From: Oscillospiraceae bacterium
GTDB taxonomy: Bacteria; Bacillota; Clostridia; Oscillospirales; Oscillospiraceae
DNA: 61,579 nt
Direction of reading: 5' to 3'
NCBI GenBank assembly: GCA_009785525.1
Contig: WQWC01000007.1
Coordinates: forward strand, 1-61,579
The position numbers and the translations under genes are program-made. Within the stretch, counting starts at the first letter, position 1. Each line of letters opens with the position of its first letter. The notes under the pieces were generated by a model. That model did no database searches and was not told where the DNA came from. It worked only from the letters and a program-made list of their open reading frames with translations. Below are positions 44,454 through 54,059 of this stretch, one piece after another.

Positions 44454-46160
44454 TTATCCAACCGCTCTCGCACATCTTGGGCATAGCTCTGGGTGGTCTT
44501 GCCCAACGTTTGCGTCATGCGCCCAGCAGCGTGGGCATTTAGGGTCGTTACTCTGCGCGACTGATACAGTGACGCCGGGGAACTCGGTACCCTCGTAACC
44601 GCTGCCGCCGCCTTCGGTGATGTTCACTTTTGAGACGATGAACAGCGTTTTCAAATCCTCACCGTCAATATCTCGCAGGAACGCCGCGCTGTCCGATACG
44701 TACAGCGTGATTTCAGCGTCCAGCGGTTTGCCGATTATCTTATCGGCCCGCGCCAACTCCAGCGCTTTGTTCACGTCCGTCCGCAGACGAAGCAATTTGT
44801 CCCACCGGGCTTCGTCACCGGGGGAGAGCTTATACTCATTCACTGATTGCGGCATCGGATTATACAGCACACTGTCGATATCATCGCCCGTACCGTGCGG
44901 CATGGCGGCCCAGATTTCTTCCGACGTGAATGCCAGAATCGGCGTCAGCATACGTACAAGCGCGTTCAGGATAACATATATAGCCGTCTGCGCCGCGCGT
45001 CTGGATACGCTTTCCGTCTCGTCGCAGTACAGTCTGTCTTTTATGATATCGAGGTAGAAGTTAGACATATCGACCGTGCAGAAATTGTGGATGCCGTGAT
45101 AAATCGTGTGATACTCATACCTCTCATATGCCGCGCTGACGAATTCAATAAGCCTGTTTAAACGCGACATCGCCCAGCGGTCAAGCTCCTGCATATCTGC
45201 AAGCGCGACCGGATTATCGGGGTCAAACCCGTCCAGATTCCCAAGAATGAACCGCGCAGTGTTGCGGATTTTCAAATAACTCTCCGAAAGCTGCTTTAAC
45301 ATATCCTTAGTCAGCCGCACGTCTGATCTGTAATCAGTGGATGAGACCCACAGCCGTAAAATATCGGCGCCATAATCTTTAATCACTTCCTCTGGCGCGA
45401 TGGCGTTGCCGAGGGATTTGTGCATGGCCTTACCCTCTCCATCCAATGTCCAGCCGTTGGTGATAATCCGTTTATACGGCGCAACGCCGTTAACGGCAAT
45501 ACTGGTCAGCATTGACGACTGGAACCAGCCGCGGTATTGGTCACCACCCTCAAGGTAGATATCAGCCGGGAATTGCAGATTTTCAAACTGCCCGCGCAAA
45601 ACCGCCGCGTGGGTCGAGCCGGAGTCAAACCAGCAATCCAGCGAATCCTGCCCGGTTGTGAACTTTTCCGCCCCGCCGCCGCAGTGGGGGCAGGTGAATC
45701 CCTGCGGCAATATCTCAGCCGCTGACATCTCATACCAAATGTTGGAGCCTTTTTGCTCAAACAAACTCGCCACAGCCTCAATACTCTCCGGAGTGCATAC
45801 TGGTTTGTCACACTCGCCGCAATAGAATACAGGGATAGGCAAGCCCCAGTGACGCTGGCGTGAAATACACCAGTCAGACCGCTCAATAATCATTGCGATC
45901 ATCCGATCCTTGCCCCATTCGGGAATCCATTTAATATCCTCACAGGACGCGACCGCCGTGTCTTTCATCGCGTCTACCGAGGCGAACCATTGTTCTGTGG
46001 CGCGGTAAATAATCGGGCTTTTGCACCGCCAGCAGTGCGGGTAGGAGTGTTCTATGTTCTCGGCGGCGAATAACGCACCGGATTTTTCTAAATCTTCGTT
46101 TATCGCGTCCACGACTTTGGAGTAGTGCTGCCCCGCATATTGCAGCGTCGCGTCGGTCAT
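44454..46160 (-). CDS. ileS: Isoleucyl-tRNA synthetase, C-terminal part (split gene)
   Basis: 568 aa holding the rest of the catalytic domain with the KMSKS-type loop AMHKSLGN, the anticodon-binding domain and a C-terminal zinc finger CPRCWAHDANVGQDH...CPRC. Its ATG overlaps the TGA of the upstream ORF (ATGA, 46157-46160). Together the two ORFs make about 933 aa, a normal IleRS. One extra base in GGATTATG would restore a single frame, so this is a -1 frameshift or a real split. Confidence 0.93.
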   Translation of the reverse strand: MTDATLQYAGQHYSKVVDAINEDLEKSGALFAAENIEHSYPHCWRCKSPIIYRATEQWFASVDAMKDTAVASCEDIKWIPEWGKDRMIAMIIERSDWCISRQRHWGLPIPVFYCGECDKPVCTPESIEAVASLFEQKGSNIWYEMSAAEILPQGFTCPHCGGGAEKFTTGQDSLDCWFDSGSTHAAVLRGQFENLQFPADIYLEGGDQYRGWFQSSMLTSIAVNGVAPYKRIITNGWTLDGEGKAMHKSLGNAIAPEEVIKDYGADILRLWVSSTDYRSDVRLTKDMLKQLSESYLKIRNTARFILGNLDGFDPDNPVALADMQELDRWAMSRLNRLIEFVSAAYERYEYHTIYHGIHNFCTVDMSNFYLDIIKDRLYCDETESVSRRAAQTAIYVILNALVRMLTPILAFTSEEIWAAMPHGTGDDIDSVLYNPMPQSVNEYKLSPGDEARWDKLLRLRTDVNKALELARADKIIGKPLDAEITLYVSDSAAFLRDIDGEDLKTLFIVSKVNITEGGGSGYEGTEFPGVTVSVAQSNDPKCPRCWAHDANVGQDHPELCPRCARAVG

Positions 46161-47254
46161 AATCCGCGTGAATCGACCGGCATGAACGCTGACATGACAG
46201 TTTTCAACTCAGGGTATTTCATGCAGACATTGAAGTCGTCAACCCCGTGCGCAGGCGCTGTGTGGACGCAGCCGGTTCCGGCTTCGGTCGTGACATGGTC
46301 ACCGACGACAATCAACGATTCCTTGTCGTAGAACGGGTGCGCTGCCGTCATACGTTCAAACGCTTTGCCGGGGAGTTTTGCCAGCGTCTCAAACTTCTCA
46401 ATCCCCGCTTTGTTGAACACCTCTTCGGCGAGTTTGGTCGCGACAATATACACCTCGCCATTCGCCCGGCAGATGGAGTATTCAATATCCGGCCCAAGCG
46501 AAATCGCCAAATTGCCCGGCAGAGTCCAGGTGGTCGTCGTCCAGATCAGGATATAAGCGTTTTCGGCTCCGGGAATGCCATCCAAAACTCCCTTGGAGTC
46601 TTTCAGCTTGAATTTTACGTAAATCGCCTTGCACGGGTCATTGGCGTATTCGATTTCCGCCTCGGCAAGCGCCGTTTCGTCGGATGTGCACCAGTACACG
46701 GGTTTCAGACCCTTGTAGATGTACCCTTTTTCATACATCTTGCCGAAGACGCGGACTTCCGCCGCCTCGAACGACGGAGCCATCGTGAGATAAGGGTTAT
46801 CCCAGTCGCCGATTATGCCGAGCCTTTTGAATTGCTCACGCTGGCGGTCAACAAAATCGGCGGCGAACGTATGGCACGCAGCGCGGAATTCCGGGATTGA
46901 CATCTTTTTACGGTCAAGCTTGTTCTTTTTGATGATTGCGCTTTCAATCGGCATACCGTGGTTATCCCAGCCGGGTGTATATGGGGACATCCAACCGGTC
47001 ATATTCTTGTGGCGGATGATGATATCTTTCAGAATCTTGTTCAGCGCGTGGCCGAGATGGATGTCGCCGTTTGAAAACGGCGGCCCATCGTGCAACACGA
47101 ATTTCGGCTTCTGAGAGTTCTTTTCCATCAGCCGTTGATATATTTGTTTATCGTAAAAAGCTTTCAGCATTTCCGGCTCACGTTTCGGTAAACCTGCGCG
47201 CATGGGGAAATCGGTTTTAGGCAGGTTAAGCGTTGAGTTGTAGTCCTGAGGCAT
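46157..47254 (-). CDS. ileS: Isoleucyl-tRNA synthetase, N-terminal part (split gene)
   Basis: 365 aa with the HIGH motif in DGPPFSNGDIHLGHAL and the first part of the CP1 editing domain (WTTTTWTLPGN, HTAPAHGVDD). It ends at MPVDSRGL-stop, where intact enzymes continue through the editing domain. ATG 47254 has GGAG upstream and begins PQDYNSTLNLPKTDFPMR, the normal N-terminus. No T-box leader was recognised in the 318-bp gap upstream. Confidence 0.93.
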   Translation of the reverse strand: MPQDYNSTLNLPKTDFPMRAGLPKREPEMLKAFYDKQIYQRLMEKNSQKPKFVLHDGPPFSNGDIHLGHALNKILKDIIIRHKNMTGWMSPYTPGWDNHGMPIESAIIKKNKLDRKKMSIPEFRAACHTFAADFVDRQREQFKRLGIIGDWDNPYLTMAPSFEAAEVRVFGKMYEKGYIYKGLKPVYWCTSDETALAEAEIEYANDPCKAIYVKFKLKDSKGVLDGIPGAENAYILIWTTTTWTLPGNLAISLGPDIEYSICRANGEVYIVATKLAEEVFNKAGIEKFETLAKLPGKAFERMTAAHPFYDKESLIVVGDHVTTEAGTGCVHTAPAHGVDDFNVCMKYPELKTVMSAFMPVDSRGL

Positions 47255-47572
47255 GGGTGTTCTCCTCTCTTGCAAGTAGTCGTTATAGGGGACGCAGTCC
47301 TCTGCGTCCCGTTGTTGCCTGACGCCCGATGTCTGGTTTGCGGTAACAATACCCACGGGACGCTGGGGATAGCGTCCCGTACACAGGCTGTACGTGCACG
47401 ATGCGGGGGGTGGACAGAGGTAACAGCGGATGCGCAATGCGCACCCCTACGTGGTGCGGCGTAGACAACGGGGCGAACCCACAAGGCTCCGCATTCACGG
47501 TAAAAGGGCCGCCCTATGTCGGCCCTGTAATTATTCAGTAGTCAATATATGTGTCAGGCGCCGTTGCATGGT
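47255..47572. repeat. Gap between divIVA and ileS with repeats
   Basis: Holds GGGGACGCAGTCCTCTGCGTCCC (about 47288-47310), GGGACGCTGGGGATAGCGTCCC (about 47358-47379), a TGCGCAATGCGCA dyad, and a weak minus-strand terminator AGGGCCG/CGGCCCT (47505-47526) that would end divIVA transcripts. No gene and no T-box are seen. Confidence 0.55.
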
Positions 47573-48346
47573 CTATTGCTCATTTGAAAAATTCTTCCCG
47601 AATTTCAGATTTTCCAAGTCGAATTTAGTCTGCGATGAATCGTCCTCGTCTATTGTGCCGTACACCTTTGTATCCTCATCATCATAAAAGTCCTCCGGAT
47701 ATTCGGCAGTTTGCACGGGCAGGGCATTCGCGTCATCTTTCAAACTTGCCAGCACTCCGCCGATTATCTGATTGGCGGCGTCCTGAATCGATTCCTCATC
47801 CTGCAATGGTGCGCTTTCACTCTTCGGCGCAGGGGGAGCCGACTTTTTTTCTGCGGCGGGCTTTTCTGCGGGGGGCTTTTGCGGCGATGAGCTTTTTCTT
47901 GTGTTCTCAAGCTTTGACAAAAACTCCGAATGCTTCTGCATTATAGTTTTCGCGAGGTTAACAAATTTCGTCGTCTCTTTAACCGCAGCGGTGAGGCGCA
48001 TCTCTTCCCCGGCCAGTTTGCGCTCCATTTCCGCTATACGGGATTTCTCCTCATTTTCGGCATTTTGCAGGATTTCATCTCGGTGCTTGTTCGCGTCGGC
48101 CAAAAGATCTTCACCCATCCGTTGGGCGGTAAGCAATGCCATTCTCATCGCGTCTTCGGTTGAGCGGTATTCCTCTACCTTCTCAACCAGCACTTTAAGC
48201 TTGCCTTTCAATATGGCGTTTTCCTTATACAGCGCGTTGTAATTTTCGGACACGCTCTCAAGAAATTCGTCAACTCCTGTCATCTCGTATCCGCCGAACA
48301 CGGCTTTTTCAAATACCTTATCGGCAATATCCTGTGGCGATAACAT
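47573..48346 (-). CDS. divIVA: DivIVA-domain cell division/polarity protein
   Basis: A coiled-coil protein that senses curved membrane at septa and poles. The N-terminal DivIVA domain is LSPQDIADKVFEKAVFGGYEMTGVDEFLE. A long coiled coil runs to about residue 150, then a Pro/Lys/Ser-rich linker and an acidic tail. ATG 48346 is preferred; the in-frame TTG at 48352 is closer to the GAGGG site. It sits after sepF in the division cluster. Confidence 0.9.
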   Translation of the reverse strand: MLSPQDIADKVFEKAVFGGYEMTGVDEFLESVSENYNALYKENAILKGKLKVLVEKVEEYRSTEDAMRMALLTAQRMGEDLLADANKHRDEILQNAENEEKSRIAEMERKLAGEEMRLTAAVKETTKFVNLAKTIMQKHSEFLSKLENTRKSSSPQKPPAEKPAAEKKSAPPAPKSESAPLQDEESIQDAANQIIGGVLASLKDDANALPVQTAEYPEDFYDDEDTKVYGTIDEDDSSQTKFDLENLKFGKNFSNEQ

Positions 48347-48414
48347 CGACAATCAACCCTCTTCCGCAATAATTTATCTTGTAAATCTTAAAACTTATCT
48401 CTTAAATCTCGGCG

Positions 48415-48882
48415 CTAAAAGTACATGCCGTTATTTTCAAGCTCGTCAATCAAGTCGCCCAGCAGGTCAACGTTGTACGGGGTGATGATGTACGTATTCA
48501 CTGCGACTTTTTTGATTTTGCCGTCCTGCGCGTAAGCCACGCCGCTAAGAAAATCCACAAGCCTGCGGGCTATGTCCTTGTTCGTCGATTCAAGGTTCAG
48601 GACAACGGTGCGCCGCTCACGCAAGTGATCCGCGATTTCAGCGGCGTTTTCGAATCTCTCTGGCTTGACAAGAACGACCTGAAGCTGTGCTGTGGCGTGG
48701 ATGTTGACAACCTTATTGCTGCCACGCTGTTCCTCAAACCCGCCGTAAGAACTTCTTGCCTGGGACGTGGTTCTGGGGGCAGGTGGCGGTTCTACCGTAC
48801 TGTGCTGCTGAAAATCCTCAAACTCATACTCATCGTCATCATATGGCTTGGTGAGCTTTTTCAATTCACTAAACAATCCCAA
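48415..48882 (-). CDS. sepF: Cell division protein SepF
   Basis: Membrane-tethered FtsZ partner that bundles filaments at the septum, 155 aa. TTG 48882 gives MGLFSELKKL, the expected amphipathic membrane-binding N-terminus, and lies 9 bp after GGAGG; the longer frame has no ribosome site. A variable acidic linker precedes the SepF domain with VVLNLESTNKDIARRLVDFLSG. Confidence 0.93.
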   Translation of the reverse strand: MGLFSELKKLTKPYDDDEYEFEDFQQHSTVEPPPAPRTTSQARSSYGGFEEQRGSNKVVNIHATAQLQVVLVKPERFENAAEIADHLRERRTVVLNLESTNKDIARRLVDFLSGVAYAQDGKIKKVAVNTYIITPYNVDLLGDLIDELENNGMYF

Positions 48883-48950
48883 ATTAAGATACCTCCAATA
48901 ATTTATCATGCTTCGCGGTTACAGCGCAGCCGAGAGTGAAACGATTTTAA

Positions 48951-49634
48951 TCATCTCTCGAAAATCGCGGAGCCTATTCGTACCATGTTTGCCCCGGCGC
49001 GGATAGCTTCAATGTAACTGCCGCTCATCCCCATGGATAAAAACTGCATACAGACATTATCGTATTTTTTCCCCCTAATGTCAACAAAAAGGTTAAACAT
49101 TGTCTCAAAATAGTAACAATTTTCAATAGGATTCCCTAAAATTGGCGGAATTGCCATAAGCCCGCGCACGTTTATGCCGTTTATAGCCGCCGCTGTATCA
49201 AGCATTCGCGGCAATTCTTCGGGAAATATTCCGGATTTTGACGGTTCCCTGCCGATATTGACCTCGATCAGCACGTTTTGGATAATTCCGAGTTCCATGG
49301 CCTTTTTGCCGATCATTTCAAGCAGTTTTACCGAGTCGGCGGATTCTATCAGGTCGCAGACGCCCACGACTTTGCCGACTTTGTTCGACTGCAAGTGGCC
49401 GATAAAATGCAGCGGCGTGCCGGTATATGCGTTTTGGGCGTACTTCTCCGTCATGTCCTGAACTCGGTTTTCACCGACAGCATCCACCCCGGCAATGATT
49501 GCCTGCCTGACCCCATCGGCGTCGGCAGACTTCGCCGCCGCGACAAGGGTTATGTCGGAAGATTCCCTGCCGGATTCAATGGCGGCTTGCGCAATCGCCT
49601 CCCGCACTCTTTTTATTTTATCCGCAATCGTCAC
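48951..49634 (-). CDS. yggS: YggS/YlmE-family PLP homeostasis protein
   Basis: A 227-aa PLP-binding TIM-barrel protein that helps control free PLP and amino-acid pools. The PLP lysine is in LVAAAKSADADGVRQAI; GENRVQDM, FIGHLQSNK and SMGMSGSY are family motifs. GTG 49634 follows AAGGGG at good spacing; the frame upstream of it runs into a repeat. It belongs to the same cluster as sepF, as in many Firmicutes. Confidence 0.93.
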   Translation of the reverse strand: MTIADKIKRVREAIAQAAIESGRESSDITLVAAAKSADADGVRQAIIAGVDAVGENRVQDMTEKYAQNAYTGTPLHFIGHLQSNKVGKVVGVCDLIESADSVKLLEMIGKKAMELGIIQNVLIEVNIGREPSKSGIFPEELPRMLDTAAAINGINVRGLMAIPPILGNPIENCYYFETMFNLFVDIRGKKYDNVCMQFLSMGMSGSYIEAIRAGANMVRIGSAIFER

Positions 49635-49682
49635 ATGAATAACCCCTTGTGTGATTTTTTGGCTGTGGTGGTGTTTTGTTCC

Positions 49683-49714
49683 CATATACCACGGGCGGAT
49701 TGCCACCCGCACCT
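49683..49714. repeat. Half copy of the main palindromic repeat
   Basis: CCACGGGCGGATTGCCACCCGCACCTAC is one arm of the GTAGGGG...CCCCTAC element, lying between the HlyD-like gene and yggS. Confidence 0.6.
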
Positions 49715-49749
49715 ACATGTTGTATGTTGTAGAGTGCAGCCTCCCGCAT

Positions 49750-50919
49750 TCACCCGACAATCTTGCCGTGGAACAAATCGTTCGCCCGCACGATAATTGT
49801 GGCTCCCGGGCGTAGGCCGCTTGTTCTGGCGGAAACGCACCGCACGATATAGCAAGTGCCGTTGAATATCCACAGAATTTCCACAGGCACACGTTCCGCA
49901 CGGACGCCTACTTGGATGAAAATATGCGTCGCGCCGTAATCGTCCAGATGTATCGCCTCTTTCGGTATGCGTATCCCCGTTACCTCGCCGAGAATAACTT
50001 CCGCCGAAAGATGGCGGTGCGGCGCGATATCGCGCATATGCCTGTCGCTTGAAAGCAGCACAAGCGACTCTCCGTTTTCGCTTCTGCTGACATTCTCGAC
50101 CTGCATGTTGACAATCGCATTATAGGCCCCCCGAAATTGCACTGGCACACTGCGACCGACCGGGAGATTGAACGCATCGGCCGAGGGAATGACCACCGCG
50201 TAATACCATGTATGCCCGGTTATCAGCTTACCCAGTCCCTGGATCTGACCCGGAGTCTCAAAAAGCCCTGCCAATTGCGATGGAGGCGTGTCTCTAGTTA
50301 TATCCTGCGGACTGACGCTTTCAAACCCGTCTGTGAACTGAGAGAATATTCCGGCCGCGGGCGCGTAGATTGTCCGCATACCGTGACTTCTTGCTTCCAA
50401 GCTCGCCAGCCGGGTTCGGAGGTACGGCAGCTCCGATTCATCGGAACCGCCGTTTTCAAAGATATACGTCTCAATGCTGAGCGCAAGCTCATCCAGCCGC
50501 TGCAAATCATCTGCCTGTACAGCGCGGGAGAGGTCTACAATGCTTTGAAGACTCATCACAGCCGGATCGCGCCCGGTGGCACCCTCCAGCTGTGCGATTC
50601 TCAGGCGTGTCGCGCGGATCTCACTCGCTGTCTCCAGTGCCGCCAAGCTTGTGTATTCAACGGCCAAAGGTTGTCCCGCGCCGATTCTGACTCCTTCGTC
50701 GACCACGGGCAGAATCATCGCACCGCCGCCGGGCAGCAGCGCCTCGGTACGGATAATATACCCGCTGACATTGACGGAATCTTCAATTGTATAACTAACC
50801 GCCGGCATAGTCACAAAAGTGTCACGGATTCCCCGGAATATATACACCCCTATGTAACTCAAAATCCCAAGAAACAACACACCTGTCGTCAGCTTTATGA
50901 ACAAATCACTCCTGCGCAT
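49750..50919 (-). CDS. HlyD-like membrane fusion/adaptor-type protein of the division cluster
   Basis: A 389-aa protein with one N-terminal TM helix (about residues 9-30) and an extracellular part with a split lipoyl/barrel-sandwich domain (SGYIIRTEALLPGGGAMI and YAPAAGIFSQFTDGFE), a short helical hairpin between them and a C-terminal beta domain. No exporter ABC genes are adjacent. Its position next to hfq, yggS and sepF suggests a wall or division role rather than efflux, but this is inference. Confidence 0.75.
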   Translation of the reverse strand: MRRSDLFIKLTTGVLFLGILSYIGVYIFRGIRDTFVTMPAVSYTIEDSVNVSGYIIRTEALLPGGGAMILPVVDEGVRIGAGQPLAVEYTSLAALETASEIRATRLRIAQLEGATGRDPAVMSLQSIVDLSRAVQADDLQRLDELALSIETYIFENGGSDESELPYLRTRLASLEARSHGMRTIYAPAAGIFSQFTDGFESVSPQDITRDTPPSQLAGLFETPGQIQGLGKLITGHTWYYAVVIPSADAFNLPVGRSVPVQFRGAYNAIVNMQVENVSRSENGESLVLLSSDRHMRDIAPHRHLSAEVILGEVTGIRIPKEAIHLDDYGATHIFIQVGVRAERVPVEILWIFNGTCYIVRCVSARTSGLRPGATIIVRANDLFHGKIVG

Positions 50920-50966
50920 TCTTCGTACCCTTTCGCGTTAATCTCTTAGCTCTTGAAACTTAAATC

Positions 50967-51215
50967 TTATATCTCGGCAAGCTCCGCCTCGCTTGTCTCG
51001 TCCGTCAGGTTTATCTGCCGCGACGGTATGATTGTTGAAATCGCGTGCTTGTATATCAGTTGCTGTTTCCCTTCCGAATCCAGCACAACGGTGAAGTTGT
51101 CGAAACCTGTCACCACGCCTCTCAACTGGAATCCGTTGACGAGAAAAACAGTCACCTGCTGTTTTGCACTCCGCGCCTGATTTAAGAACACATCCTGTAA
51201 ATTTCTGTTTGCCAT
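50967..51215 (-). CDS. hfq: RNA chaperone Hfq
   Basis: A hexameric Sm-like RNA-binding protein of 82 aa. Sm1 is [20 protein letters not shown] and Sm2 has the YKHAISTI motif that lines the RNA-binding pore. It begins NLQDVFLNQ, the standard start. Gene order mutL-miaA-hfq is conserved widely. Confidence 0.97.
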   Translation of the reverse strand: MANRNLQDVFLNQARSAKQQVTVFLVNGFQLRGVVTGFDNFTVVLDSEGKQQLIYKHAISTIIPSRQINLTDETSEAELAEI

Positions 51216-51257
51216 TATTTTGTCCGTCCTTTCTTTATTTAGGCTGTACGCCTTTGT

Positions 51258-52211
51258 CTATTGACGGTCATTATTATAGTAATTTTTTTCCAAATATCCT
51301 GTCGAAGCTTGCAGGGCAAAATCTAAATCCGGCGTTTTTTCGTAAAAAATCCATTTTACGTTTTCGTCCCGCCGCAGCCAGGTCAGCTGCCGTTTCGCGT
51401 ATCGGCGGGACTCTGTTTTTATCATGTTTACAGCGTCAACAACGCTGTATTCACCCGTAATCGCGCTGATAAGTTCTTTGTAGCCGATCGCTTGCATTGC
51501 CGTTGTGACGGGGGAAACTCCGGCGGCAAGGAGTTCACGCACCTCCTGCTCCAGCCCGGCGGACATCATCGAATCCACCCTAATGTCGATTCTGTTATAC
51601 AGATCCTGCCTGTCGGTAAAATTCAGCGCGATTTTTACCGCGTCGTATCTGGACGGCAGTTCTTTAGTCTCACGATTGTGCTGCGATATCGTCCTGCCTG
51701 TGGCGCGAAAAACTTCAAACGCCCGGACTATCCGTTTTTTGTCGTTTGTGTGGAGCTTTCCGGCGCTCTCCGGGTCAAACTCCGCGAGCTTTGCCAGCGT
51801 TGCCTCGCCGCCGGATTTATCGTACTCCGCTTCTATCTCGGCTCGGAGAGCGGGGTCAGGTTTGTCGGAAAAACCGCTTCCGCGTATCAGTGAGTCGATA
51901 TAAAGCCCCGTCCCGCCGACTATCACGGGGATTTTGCCGCGGCGCAAAATATCGTCCACGAATGTTGACGCATCTTCAACATATCGGGAGACAGAGTACT
52001 CCTCCCAAGGCTCCGCGATGCTTATCATATGGTGCGGGATACCGAGTTGTTCTTCTGGCGTGGGTTTTGCCGTGCCGATATCCATGCGGCGATACACCTG
52101 CATGGAATCAGCCGAGACGACCTCTCCGCCAAGTTGCTTCGCCAGCCTTGCGCCCAGCGCTGTTTTGCCCGTCGCCGTCGGGCCTGATATCACGACAACC
52201 CGCCCGGTCAC
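51258..52211 (-). CDS. miaA: tRNA dimethylallyltransferase
   Basis: Adds a dimethylallyl group to A37 of tRNAs reading U-starting codons; MiaB, at 55436, then methylthiolates the product. The 317-aa P-loop enzyme has GPTATGKTALGARLA, SADSMQVYRRMDIGTAKP and GGTGLYIDSL. ATG overlaps the mutL stop by 4 bp. Confidence 0.97.
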   Translation of the reverse strand: MTGRVVVISGPTATGKTALGARLAKQLGGEVVSADSMQVYRRMDIGTAKPTPEEQLGIPHHMISIAEPWEEYSVSRYVEDASTFVDDILRRGKIPVIVGGTGLYIDSLIRGSGFSDKPDPALRAEIEAEYDKSGGEATLAKLAEFDPESAGKLHTNDKKRIVRAFEVFRATGRTISQHNRETKELPSRYDAVKIALNFTDRQDLYNRIDIRVDSMMSAGLEQEVRELLAAGVSPVTTAMQAIGYKELISAITGEYSVVDAVNMIKTESRRYAKRQLTWLRRDENVKWIFYEKTPDLDFALQASTGYLEKNYYNNDRQ

Positions 52212-54040
52212 GATCTTTTGAAGCTCCGGTCGAGTGACGCTTTTGTGATTTCAAACGACACAGGCCGCCCGTGCGGGCAGAACCTTATCTCGCCGGAGAC
52301 TACTCTTTTGCACAGCGCCTCCAGTTCGCGGGGTTCAGAGGATTTTCCCGCCTTGATCGCTGCCTTGCAGGCTATGGTACGCAGAATGTTGTCATATTTC
52401 GCGGGAATGGAAAGTTGCCCGCGCGCAAGTTCCGCGCTGATTTCCGACAATGCGGACTCCGCCTCGCCTATATCTATCTCTGCCGGGATTCGCCGCGCGG
52501 CGACCGCGCCGTCGCCAAGCTGTTCGACGAGGAAGCCGAGCTTGTCCAGCAGTTCCGCGTTTTCCAACAACACCGCCGCGTCTTCAGACCCGTGGCGGCA
52601 TATTATAGGTGTTATCAGCGACTGCGACATCGGCTCGAATTCTTCGCTTTTCAGTGCGTTGAAATGTATCCGCTCGTGAGTTGCATGTTTGTCTATCAGC
52701 AAAATGCTGTCCGGCATTTCGACAAGCACATATGTACCCATCGCCTCCCCGATTATGCGGAATGAGGGGAGGTCTTGCTTTGGGGTGAATTTTGTCTCGT
52801 AAGTTCCCGGTTTTTCGTCATGCACCGGGGCGTGGGCTCCGCGTTCTCGGTCTGACGGCGGTTCGGACTTGAACTCACTGAATTTGTAGGTTTTTTTGAA
52901 TTCATCGGCGAGCATGGCTTTGAATTTAACGCTGCCGCCATGGCCGCCGGATTTAAACGTTGGGATGTTTGTTTGAATCGGCGCGTTGTTGACAGTCAGC
53001 GCGGCATGGGTAGTTATATCCGGCGTGCTGGGGGAGCCGCGCCCTGCGGCAGGGCTGGGGTCCACCGCGCCTTTAGCGGCGTAATATACACCGTCGAAGA
53101 CCTGTTTGTCGGAGACGAATTTGATTTCCAGCTTTGACGGATGAACATTGACGTCCACGTCGGACGGGTTCGTCGTTATATACAGCACGCAGGCCGGGTA
53201 TTTCCCCTGAGGCAGAACGTTCTGATACGCCTGTTCCAATGCGGCTTGCAGGGTTTTTGAGCGTATGCTCCGCCCGTTGACGAAGAAGAACTGAAAGCTT
53301 CGGTTCCCCCTGGCGCTCAGCGGGGCGGACACAAAGCCCTGCACTAGGATCGAGTCATTTTCGGACGCTGCCCGGACAAGCCCTTCGGCAAATTCAGTGC
53401 CGAACAGACTATAAATGCAGGAGTCTATCCTGTAGTCCCCCGGGGTGTGAAATTCCGTCTTACCGTCCCTGATGAATCGCACGGAAACTTCCGGACTCCC
53501 TAACGCGCACTTGAGTACGGCGTTGGACACGGCGGCAGATTCGGCGCGGTCGGACTTCATAAATTTCAGTCTTGCCGGGGTGTTGAAAAACAGGTCGCGG
53601 ACTATAATCGTCGTCCCCTCTGGGCATCCGGCGGCGGTTTCTTCGATAACCTCTCCCGCCTCCAGCGACAGATTTACGCCCATCTTTTCACCGGCCACGC
53701 GGGAGTAGAACTCAATCCGCGACACAGCGGCGATGGCCGCCAGTGCCTCACCCCTGAATCCGAGAGTATTTATCGCGCTCAACCCCTCGGCGTCTTTCAG
53801 CTTGCTTGTGGCGTGGCGCAGGAACGCCGTTTTCGCGTCTTCCGATGAAATTCCGCAGCCGTTATCGGTCACGCGCATATACGTCATCCCGCCGGAGCTT
53901 ATCTCCACGGTGATGACGGTCGCGCCCGCGTCTATTGAATTTTCAATCAGCTCTTTTATAACGGAAGCGGGCCGCTCTACAACCTCGCCCGCCGCGATCA
54001 GGTCAGCTATGTGACCGGGTAATTGATGTATTTTTGGCAA
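52208..54040 (-). CDS. mutL: DNA mismatch repair protein MutL
   Basis: A 610-aa GHKL ATPase with a C-terminal nuclease domain. N-terminal motifs: IAAGEVVERPASVIKELIENS, DNGCGI and TLGFRGEALAAI. The C-terminal DQHAx2Ex4E endonuclease motif reads DKHATHERIHFN, so the final Glu is Asn, while the zinc motif CPHGRP is kept. The frame extends 94 codons further into repeats; TTG 54040 with GGAGG 6 bp upstream matches the normal N-terminus PKIHQLPGHIADLIAAGEV. No mutS is in the window. Confidence 0.94.
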   Translation of the reverse strand: MPKIHQLPGHIADLIAAGEVVERPASVIKELIENSIDAGATVITVEISSGGMTYMRVTDNGCGISSEDAKTAFLRHATSKLKDAEGLSAINTLGFRGEALAAIAAVSRIEFYSRVAGEKMGVNLSLEAGEVIEETAAGCPEGTTIIVRDLFFNTPARLKFMKSDRAESAAVSNAVLKCALGSPEVSVRFIRDGKTEFHTPGDYRIDSCIYSLFGTEFAEGLVRAASENDSILVQGFVSAPLSARGNRSFQFFFVNGRSIRSKTLQAALEQAYQNVLPQGKYPACVLYITTNPSDVDVNVHPSKLEIKFVSDKQVFDGVYYAAKGAVDPSPAAGRGSPSTPDITTHAALTVNNAPIQTNIPTFKSGGHGGSVKFKAMLADEFKKTYKFSEFKSEPPSDRERGAHAPVHDEKPGTYETKFTPKQDLPSFRIIGEAMGTYVLVEMPDSILLIDKHATHERIHFNALKSEEFEPMSQSLITPIICRHGSEDAAVLLENAELLDKLGFLVEQLGDGAVAARRIPAEIDIGEAESALSEISAELARGQLSIPAKYDNILRTIACKAAIKAGKSSEPRELEALCKRVVSGEIRFCPHGRPVSFEITKASLDRSFKRS

Positions 54041-54059
54041 TGTAATCCTCCGATGCGTT

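Noticed and set aside
47255-47572. T-box leader for ileS
   Set aside because: The conserved T-box bulge and an antiterminator/terminator pair were looked for on the minus strand and not found; the gap holds repeats.
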